Origin: Pampus argenteus
Taxonomy: Eukaryota; Chordata; Actinopteri; Scombriformes; Stromateidae
Direction: 5' to 3'
Length of the DNA: 64,000 nt
NCBI GenBank assembly: GCA_036937835.1
Contig: CM072876.1
Coordinates: forward strand, 9,303,501-9,367,500
The stretch's first letter is position 1. Each line of letters starts with the position of its first letter. Positions 58,045 to 64,000 of this stretch are shown here, piece after piece. Position numbers and translations under genes: made by a program. Below the pieces are notes generated by a model, which was not told the DNA's origin, made no database searches, and was given only the letters and a program-made list of their open reading frames with translations.

Positions 58045-61000
58045 AACAACTGGTGATAACACTCACAATAAAACAAATAGATTTAATGTTACTATTGTTT
58101 TCTTTTTCTCCTCTGTTCTTTATCCAACAGGTTGCTTGTAATGGTTTCACTATAGAGGATGATGAACTGACCCACATGGGTGCTGCAGTCTACCCAGAGT
58201 AAGTAGGAAAGTAAGTTTTCAACAACGCAGTAATATCTCCCATCCTTAAACAGCTTCTGTTGTGGTTCTCAGTTGTCATAATATCAATGATTATTTTTCT
58301 CTGTTTTGTAGCTGCTCTTTTGGATTACAGTCATTAGAATAAATAGATATTCTTTTTATGAAGAAGTAACCATTATTTTCAAGGATAGCTGCATAGACAA
58401 GTCATATTGCTGCTGTATTTCTTTAGGTTTTAAAAGTCAGTATTGGGGCGCAGCATCTCCAAAGAAGCTGGATAGTCAACTCCCAACAAGACAACTTTTC
58501 CTCTCCAGTTGGTCATTTGGTGGTAAAATCAACTCCCTGCTGAGGCTGTTAAGTTTTAAAATTGGCTGTGTGAAGGTGAATTTGCCTCATCAGCCCCTTT
58601 TCCAGCTATTTCCAGCATGCCAGTTGTAGCATAGTGAAAATACCGCCTAAAAATATACTGTAGCGGTTATGCAACTGTTGTGCCATTCCTATGAGCAATT
58701 GTAAGTCAGCACTTTTCTCATCGCTCTTACTTTATCCATTGTAAGAAAGAAAGCAGAATGCAGTATTTTTATTCTAATCTCCTTCTCTGTCTCTTCCCGC
58801 AGTGTGGCACTGATAAACCACAGCTGTGTTCCCAGCGTCATTGTCACATATAACGGGACGACGGCCGAGGTTCGGGCAGTGACGGACATGAAACCTGGAG
58901 ACGAAGTGAGGAAAGGGGACAGCTGCCGTTAGAGGGGGTTGGGTCTTTTTTCTGATGTGTGTGTGTGTGTAGAGGAGGCCACCATACTGTGTTTTACGAG
59001 TGGGCAGAGAGTGTAAAAGTGTGTCTGTTTGCATGCCCCCCATTTAGTTTGGCAACCAGCCTACAACCAAATAAAGTGAGGATCCACTGAAGAAACCCTA
59101 AAGAACAGTAAAGCTTTCTGTGCTTAAATGTGTAATACCTCTTTTTAATCTTTTTTTGATATATAGCAATTTATCAACTTGAATGTTTTTCTGTCAGTTT
59201 AAAAAAAAGTAAGCCATACTGTACAACAAATGTCAGAGCTTTCTAATGGAAATGTTCTAATTCAAGGCTTGAAACAGACTTGACTGGTTGCACTTCTTCA
59301 CTCTTTCTCACAGATGCTTTTTGGTTTCAACCTCTGCAGATAATACGGATGAGACAGTAGCTTAAAAAAAAAAAAATGGGTTAGAAAGTTGACATTAGGA
59401 TTGTGTGATAGAAAGGCAAAGACAGGAATTGTGAAGGCTTTGATAGGAGCAGGGCATGCCATCACTGCTGATGTACAGTGACAGTTTACTCGTCAGTGTG
59501 TCAAGATATCACTGTTGAAGACGAGCAGTGTGTGTGTGTGTTTGAAGGGGGATGCAGGAGCTGATCAAAGATGCTACTGGGGTTATGTTCAAACCTGTGG
59601 TTTAAGAGCTGTCTGGCAAAGAATTGGTGAGATATCCATGAACGGAGAGTGTGCGTTAATTAGTAAGTGTGTTTGTGTGTGTCATTTGCACCTCTAGGTG
59701 CTCATCAGCTACATAGACCTCCTCTATCCAACAGATGACCGCAACAATAGGCTGAGAGAGTCTTATTACTTCAGCTGTGACTGCCGGGAATGTAAAAGCA
59801 AGTCCAAAGTAAGAACCAATAAAAAACTGTCGTTGTAATACCCAAATTTAAAACCAGCACTTGATGCTCAGTCTACTGTCTTTGCCTACAGGACAAGGCA
59901 AAGTTGAAAGTGCGCAAGCGGAGTGATGCCATTGAGCCAGAGGTTATCAACAACATGGTTCGTTATGCCAGGAGAACCATTAAAGAGTTTCGGGCCCTCA
60001 AAGAAATCAAAAATATCCTTTAATAAAGTAACATTCAAAATCAAGTAGAAAAATATGTATAACCTACTATCTGCTCAAAAACTGCTGTGTTACACTCAGG
60101 ATTTGGTAAATAATGATGATGTTGGTGATTGGTATACATTTACTCATTAGGTGCAATAAAGTTGTAACTGATGATTACAGAAAGAAAAACTAACTTCCTC
60201 ATTGTAAACTTGATTATTCAGCAAAGCGGCTTCCCAGACTGTGATCACTGGTTACATGATCAGAGGACATTTTACATTTGTGTTTAACATCAGCTCATGT
60301 TGATGCAGCCTTGACTCTGTGGCACCCCCTAGTGAGTTGCTGGAGATGTGTGAACAGAGCCTGGAGGAGATGGGAGCCGTTTTTCATGATTCCAATGTCT
60401 ACATGCTCCACATGATGTACCAGGCCATGGGTGTTTGTCTCTACATGCAAGATATAGAAGGAGCTGTCAGTTACGGCGAAAAGATCCTCAAACCTTACAG
60501 GTGCCATGAACAGTGAACTCTCAAAAAAATACACATCTCTCTGCACACTCTCTAATCATGTGAGACTGCAAGTCAGATATTAGATCATACCAGTATAAAT
60601 ATTAAAAAATGTAACATCAGAAGACCAGAGTGCACCTTTCACTGTGACTATATATAAGTTAGTAGCTGATTTTGCACAGCATTGTGGGAGAAATATAAAA
60701 TAACAGATGTAAAACCTATGCCCAATGCAGCCAGCTGTATCCTGCCTACTCTCTGAATGTGTCCTCCATGTACCTGAAGCTGGGCAGACTTTATATGGGA
60801 CTGGATAAGCGCTCAATGGGCCTCAGCACTCTCAAGAAGGTAACATATCCTGCAGAAATCATTGCAGCTACAGCTTACAGATACCTAGTGTTGTTGTTTT
60901 TTTTATTTAAAAAGGAGTAGGTTTTTTTGGGGTTTTTTTTTCAAATGTTAAATTTTGTATGTATGAACATATATTAATATGTAGGAACATTAACCAGAAA

Positions 61001-61145
61001 GAAATCTTAGATATCATGCATGCATATTTACATGTTGTAAAATGATATTTGTGTGTGTTTACAGGCAATGGCTATAATGGAAGTGGCTCACGGGAAGGAT
61101 CACTTCTATCTGACAGAGTTGCGCAAAGAGATGGCACAAAAATGA
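54939..61145 (+). CDS. smyd2: SET and MYND domain lysine methyltransferase 2, 12 coding exons
   Basis: Smyd2 transfers methyl groups from S-adenosylmethionine to lysines of histone H3 and of non-histone proteins such as p53, RB1 and HSP90, in cytoplasm and nucleus. The joined exons (54939-55108, 56490-56553, 57013-57123, 57215-57275, 57874-57998, 58131-58198, 58803-58905, 59698-59808, 59892-60012, 60326-60500, 60731-60839, 61065-61145) give 432 codons against 433 in human. Visible parts are the split SET start GKGRG (15-19, cofactor binding), the MYND zinc ligands C51, C54, C64, C67, C73, C77, H85 and C89, the SET motif NHSC (205-208), the catalytic-site tyrosine Y239, post-SET cysteines C261, C263 and C266 with C208, and a TPR-like C-terminal domain (about 280-432). 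All catalytic and zinc residues are present. Intron 9 must be an AT-AC (U12) intron. The a/b paralogue is undecided. Confidence 0.95.
55109..56489 (+). other. smyd2 intron 1
   Basis: About 1.4 kb of AT-rich DNA ending in CATTTTTAG. No microsatellite or exon of note. Confidence 0.85.
56490..56553 (+). CDS. smyd2: smyd2 exon 2 (residues 57-78)
   Basis: 64 nt encoding RKEGLARCGKCKKAFYCNVK and CQ, with MYND ligands C64, C67, C73 and C77. The donor is CAG then GTATGA, phase 0. Confidence 0.95.
57013..57123 (+). CDS. smyd2: smyd2 exon 3 (residues 79-115)
   Basis: 111 nt, 37 codons, from KGDWAMHKLEC to ARILAKK; completes the MYND finger with H85 and C89. The acceptor (GCGTGCATAG) has a TG-rich rather than pyrimidine-rich tract, so it is a weak site by sequence, but frame and homology are clear. 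Confidence 0.93.
57215..57275 (+). CDS. smyd2: smyd2 exon 4 (residues 116-135)
   Basis: 61 nt, ending in phase 1 at GTCAC then GTGAGT. It encodes KTQKERCASEQILLIEEIQS, the variable linker of the SET-I region, poorly conserved with human. Confidence 0.9.
57358..57442 (-). repeat. Dispersed teleost repeat remnant in smyd2 intron 4
   Basis: AATTAATTTTCTGTTAAC through ATTGTTGCAGCTCTAG resembles one end of the repeat family at 262-475 and 45164-45345, in inverted orientation. Confidence 0.45.
57757..57779. repeat. (TA)n microsatellite in smyd2 intron 4
   Basis: Short perfect TA run. Confidence 0.85.
57874..57998 (+). CDS. smyd2: smyd2 exon 5 (residues 136-177)
   Basis: 125 nt completing a split codon. 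It encodes HVEDVDNDKREMNESDIAGL followed by HRFYSKHLEIPSHRDLLTLF, matching the human IQSDIAALHHFYSKHLEF segment. Donor ACAG then GTATCA. Confidence 0.93.
58007..58041. repeat. (CA)n microsatellite directly after the exon 5 donor
   Basis: CA repeats begin eight bases into smyd2 intron 5, an intron of only 132 nt. Confidence 0.9.
58131..58198 (+). CDS. smyd2: smyd2 exon 6 (residues 178-199)
   Basis: 68 nt encoding VACNGFTIEDDELTHMGAAV plus YP and two bases of Asp200. The donor is CCCAGA then GTAAGT. N181 sits in the conserved CNGF motif near the cofactor site. Confidence 0.94.
58803..58905 (+). CDS. smyd2: smyd2 exon 7 (residues 200-234, SET NHSC motif)
   Basis: 103 nt. After the split Asp it reads VALINHSCVPSVIVTYNGTT, then AEVRAVTDMKPGDE. 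NHSC is intact. The following Asn of the usual NHSCxPN motif is Ser211 here. Donor GAA then GTGAGG, phase 0. Confidence 0.94.
58906..59697 (+). other. smyd2 intron 7
   Basis: About 0.8 kb with a short TG run and poly-A tracts. It ends in a TG-rich stretch and CACCTCTAG. Confidence 0.85.
59698..59808 (+). CDS. smyd2: smyd2 exon 8 (residues 235-271, catalytic Tyr and post-SET)
   Basis: 111 nt, 37 codons, starting VLISYIDLLYPTDDRNNRLR. Y239 is the equivalent of the human catalytic-site Y240. Post-SET cysteines C261, C263 and C266 follow. Human has FTSY where this protein has LISY. Confidence 0.95.
59892..60012 (+). CDS. smyd2: smyd2 exon 9 (residues 272-311), followed by an AT-AC intron
   Basis: 121 nt, phase 1 at the 3' end, from DKAKLKVRKRSDAIEPEVIN to ALKEIK. 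No usable GT donor exists before the in-frame TAA at 60021-60023. The exon instead ends directly before ATATCCTTT, the U12-type AT-AC donor consensus. Confidence 0.88.
60013..60325 (+). other. smyd2 intron 9, minor-class (U12) AT-AC intron
   Basis: Starts ATATCCTTT (60013-60021) and ends CTGTGGCAC (60325). A branch-site match CCTTGAC lies at 60309-60315, its adenosine 11 bases before the terminal AC, within the short spacing typical of U12 introns. Length 313 nt. Splicing here gives EIK-T-PSELLE, collinear with human HYK-S-PSELLE, and restores the frame exactly. Confidence 0.85.
60326..60500 (+). CDS. smyd2: smyd2 exon 10 (residues 312-369)
   Basis: 175 nt beginning with the last two bases of Thr312, then PSELLEMCEQSLEEMGAVF and HDSNVYMLHMMYQAMGVCLY, the first helices of the C-terminal TPR-like domain, nearly identical to human over the NVYMLHMMYQAMGVCLYMQD stretch. 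Donor TACAG then GTGCCA. Confidence 0.94.
60731..60839 (+). CDS. smyd2: smyd2 exon 11 (residues 370-406)
   Basis: 109 nt encoding SQLYPAYSLNVSSMYLKLGR, then LYMGLDKRSMGLSTLKK. Acceptor CCCAATGCAG, donor AAG then GTAACA, phase 0. Confidence 0.94.
61065..61145 (+). CDS. smyd2: smyd2 exon 12 (residues 407-432 and stop)
   Basis: 81 nt encoding AMAIMEVAHGKDHFYLTELR then KEMAQK and TGA (61143-61145). It matches human AIAIMEVAHGKDHPYISEIK and ends one helix turn from the human terminus. Confidence 0.95.
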   Translation, partial: AMAIMEVAHGKDHFYLTELRKEMAQK

Positions 61146-61615
61146 GAAGAGAACCAAGAAATAATGTAACATGGCTGATCCCTATGGACTGCATACACTC
61201 CTTTGATTAGGAGCTTTACAGAACTATAGGCACTTTCTACTATTTTCGGTATTGAAACAAAGATAAAGAGAATATTCATGTTTTTATGCAAATATTAACT
61301 TTTTCCTGATATGTACGCATCAGTTTTAGTTTGTTGTATGCATGATAATGTTTGTAACAAGCATGAATTTAATATTCAATTGTGTGTGGAAATAGTGAAA
61401 GGTGCTTTTTGAGAAGTTCCCTTTTATTTCATTCGTTTGTTTTGGCTGGTGATTGACATGTCAGCTGGACCTGCCATCCATTAGTATCGAGTTGTTTACA
61501 TATGTGTGCGAGGGGTCAATGCAAGAAAATCTGTGTCAACCGCTCAGGACAGCGGCTTCGCCACAAGGGGTCTATTAAAGCAGCAGATTGTGCCATTTCA
61601 AAACAGAGGGCTGGG
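61146..61615 (+). other. smyd2: smyd2 3' UTR (end inferred)
   Basis: There is no AATAAA in this stretch. ATTAAA at 61574-61579, followed about 40 bases later by GTTGTGTTTGC, is the best poly(A) candidate, giving a 3' UTR of about 450 bases. Confidence 0.4.
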
Positions 61616-61755
61616 GTAGAGCGTTGTGTTTGCATTAACACCTTTTGTGACTGCTCTGTGCTAATTGGTGTGTTCAGCACTGCGAGGTGAGAGAAAACCT
61701 CTCTGACACACACACACACAGTATGATGTTGCCACAGTCTTAAAGAAAATAAGGC

Positions 61756-61761
61756 TTTATT
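61756..61761 (-). terminator. Candidate ptpn14 poly(A) signal
   Basis: AATAAA on the minus strand with a GTGTGTGTG stretch about 35-50 bases downstream in the direction of transcription. Confidence 0.6.
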
Positions 61762-62419
61762 GCATAATAAGCAAGTACGACAGTTTCATACAGGTCTGGG
61801 GAAAGGAAAAACAAAAGACTTGATGCACTAAAAACGCATATACAAAACATATGTACACGTATTTTGAAAAGGGATTTGGGAGTTTTGTCAAAAACAAATG
61901 TAGGGGGAAAAATTAAATATAAACAAACAGTGGAATGCTGTGTGAGAAAATACTGTCACAAAGAGAACAGGAGTGGTCAAGAGAGCATAAAAAGCTTATA
62001 CTTATCTGAGAATATATACATTGAAATATAAAAATGCATGCATAGTTAATTATGTTGCGGTATTTTTCGGGTACCAAGTCAAAAAAAAAAAAAAAAAAAT
62101 TATAAAACATTTGTAGAAATCCTTTCTCACATGCCCATTACTGTATGTACAAAAGTTAATTTGGACATGACAGGCTTTGCATCATGGTTCAGAAAAATAA
62201 CAACGGTATGTTTACCGTAACAAAAGGAGATTCTTCAGAGTGTCATTTTATAAACAAAATTTAACATCATGGTAGTGTGTAGTGTGAGTATGCAGTAATC
62301 GTTTGGGTTTGGATCAGATTATTAAAAATGGACAGAAAGAAAATAAAAAAAACCAAAACCAAGACATCAGCATTCTCTTACCTGAGCGTTATGTAAATAA
62401 GATGAAATGTCAAAACAGA

Positions 62420-62471
62420 CTATTAAATACTGATTCAAAGATTTTATCATCTTTGAATCAGTATTTAATAG
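62420..62471. repeat. Perfect 23-bp inverted repeat with 6-nt loop
   Basis: The arm 62420-62442 (starts CTATTAAATACTG) is the exact reverse complement of 62449-62471. The loop is TTTATC. It lies in the ptpn14 3' UTR, so the mRNA would contain a long stable stem-loop. Confidence 0.92.
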
Positions 62472-63664
62472 GAGGCCATTTTTAAAAAAAATTATTTTAC
62501 TAAACCCATCCAGAATACTAAAACAAGGATAGATATATCAGCCAGGAAATTTCTCCTTGTTACATATGGAAATAAGGCACAATGATACAGTATATACAGC
62601 GTTTGTTGTATAAGGACAAAGTTATCTATTCTCTGATTGTAATTCATTGGACTAAATGTTGTTTATAGTTTTTTAGGTAAGAGATGTGGTGGACACATTT
62701 TGATCACAAGAAACTGTGATTTAAGATTGAAATTGTAGTAAGTAATTGTTGAAGAAATGTACTTTATGAATGTGTGCGTGTGTAAGAGGGATCTTACTAG
62801 AAATGTACGGAATAAGGCAATTTCAGTAGGAATATGGGAGCAATCACAAGGAAGGTTATACTGAAGAAAAAAAAAAATTAAGACAAGTTCAAAAAGTGAA
62901 AGGGGGAATTACATGCTTGTCAATACTCCATTCAATAGCAAAGACGACCACAATCTTGAGAGAAATAAATAAAAAATAAAAACTTGTAACAATGTTGAAG
63001 TAAATTGCTGTATTAATCAATACTCTGTTAAAAATAAAATGATTATTTTAGAACAGTGATTTCAAGAATACTTTTGTTTGGCAAACTCTTTCAGAGTATA
63101 TAGTAATAATACTACTGTTCATACAGTATTGTGCCATTTTTTTAATAATGGCTAAATAATGAATAAGAAATGTAGCAGGCAGGAAAATTGTCCAAAGTGA
63201 AAAATGAGATTCTGATTGCTGAAGACATTTCTGATGAAATCTCAAGAGCACACAGGCCACACAGACAGACAAAACACATTCATGCCTGTGGGGCAAGACA
63301 AGCTGCTTATTCACCTGACCTGCATGAAAACGTTTTATGGCACAAAAGTGCACGCTTCACATAGAGGGGCCTGGTTCAAGAAGAAAAAAAAACCCGGGGG
63401 GGGGACTGAATAACTTGATTTCTATACAGGCCTAAACAAATCCTTTCCTCCCTTGAAGTGAGTGTGTATACAAATCCACTGGAATTCATAACCATAAACT
63501 GAGCCACATAGAAAACTCAAGGTTCAAATTGAGTTGACTCTGCATCTGCTTCCAACCAGCTATTACTTATATACTGGATCTGTTGTACAGTCCTCACTTT
63601 TGTTTTTAAGTACCATTGTCGCTATTTACTGCATCGTGTAAGGTCAAAGGTCAGGAACCTGGGC

Positions 63665-63793
63665 TCAGATGAGGCGGGAGTTTTTTAGGAACTGAATGAG
63701 GACCTGGTAGACAAACTTGTACTGCAAGATGGTCTGCACCATCAGCATCCTCTGCTGCCTCAGCTCTGACAACATAGCGGGAACCTCCATTGG
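63665..63793 (-). CDS. ptpn14: Protein tyrosine phosphatase non-receptor 14, terminal exon (partial gene)
   Basis: PTPN14 is a cytoplasmic FERM-domain tyrosine phosphatase that binds YAP through PPxY motifs and restrains YAP activity. Only the last 42 codons and the TGA are in the window. They read PMEVPAMLSELRQQRMLMVQ, then TILQYKFVYQVLIQFLKNSR and LI. This is the C-terminal helix of the phosphatase domain and the conserved SRLI end shared by PTPN14 and PTPN21. The acceptor CTTCAG on the minus strand precedes residue one, phase 0. PTPN21 ends similarly, but the smyd2-ptpn14 synteny favours PTPN14. The gene runs off the right edge and converges on smyd2. Confidence 0.9.
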   Translation of the reverse strand, partial: PMEVPAMLSELRQQRMLMVQTILQYKFVYQVLIQFLKNSRLI

Positions 63794-64000
63794 CTGAAGA
63801 AGAAGAAGTGGGGAAAAGGAGCAAAGTGAGAAATAATTCACCAGCAGGGGTATGAACTATAAAATGCAGTCTGTTCCTACATTAACTTCAAACATTATCA
63901 TTTTGTTCTCACTTCAGAAGATTCAATCTATTTGGTTCATAACCAGATTTACACAGTCAGTCTATGAAGGTCACAATTTCCTAATTCATATAATTCAATC
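63794..64000 (-). other. Last intron of ptpn14 (partial)
   Basis: On the minus strand this is the 3' end of the intron, with a pyrimidine-rich CTTCTTCTTCTTCAG acceptor. It runs off the window edge. Confidence 0.8.

Larger units (their letters stand above)
61740..63664 (-). other. ptpn14: ptpn14 3' UTR (end inferred)
   Basis: On the minus strand this follows the TGA at 63667-63665. A poly(A) signal AATAAA lies at 61761-61756 (TTTATT on the given strand), with a GU-rich (TG)n run at 61721-61704 as downstream element. The UTR is AT-rich and contains a perfect 23-bp hairpin (62420-62471). Confidence 0.6.

Noticed and set aside
60013..60029. Conventional GT donor (AAA then GTAACA) after smyd2 exon 9
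   Set aside because: An in-frame TAA at 60021-60023 precedes it, and the next exon would not join in frame; the AT-AC pair fits at every position.

Overview
This is a vertebrate, almost certainly teleost fish, genomic window. The gene order prox1 - smyd2 - ptpn14 matches the human 1q32-q41 neighbourhood. The introns are full of long (CA)n, (GA)n and (TA)n microsatellites, and several fragments resemble dispersed repeats common in fish genomes. There are no prokaryotic features, CRISPR arrays or phage/plasmid genes.

Layout. 1-6430: upstream noncoding DNA, with a CpG-rich promoter-like stretch around 1700-2010. 6440-37425: the prox1 gene on the + strand, with a noncoding first exon ending at 6923, four coding exons (10064-12055, 15771-15878, 20845-21039, 32462-32647; 826 codons) and a ~4.8 kb 3' UTR. 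~37430-54250: about 17 kb with no convincing gene, only microsatellites, repeat fragments and a few regulatory-looking stretches. 54340-~61610: smyd2 on the + strand, 12 coding exons (432 codons). One of its introns only makes sense as a minor-class (U12) AT-AC intron. ~61740-64000: the 3' end of ptpn14 on the - strand (last 42 codons, ~1.9 kb 3' UTR, part of the last intron), converging on smyd2.

The genes are not a pathway unit. Prox1 is a homeo-Prospero transcription factor (lymphatic endothelium, liver, lens, neurons, muscle). Smyd2 is a SET/MYND lysine methyltransferase. Ptpn14 is a FERM-domain tyrosine phosphatase of the Hippo/YAP axis. Their linkage is an old vertebrate synteny. Both prox1 and smyd2 differ noticeably from the human proteins, so this may be the second (b) copy from the teleost genome duplication; I left the paralogue letter off the symbols.

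I found no undescribed multi-gene system. The best observations are the U12 AT-AC intron in smyd2, three perfect short-loop inverted repeats (11, 21 and 23 bp stems), two miR-181-type 8-mer sites bracketing the prox1 3' UTR, a CpG-rich candidate bidirectional promoter carrying a triplicated TGATCA unit, and an unusually long, repeat-expanded Prox1. Splice junctions were placed by eye from consensus sites, reading phase and recalled human proteins; no alignment or expression data were available.
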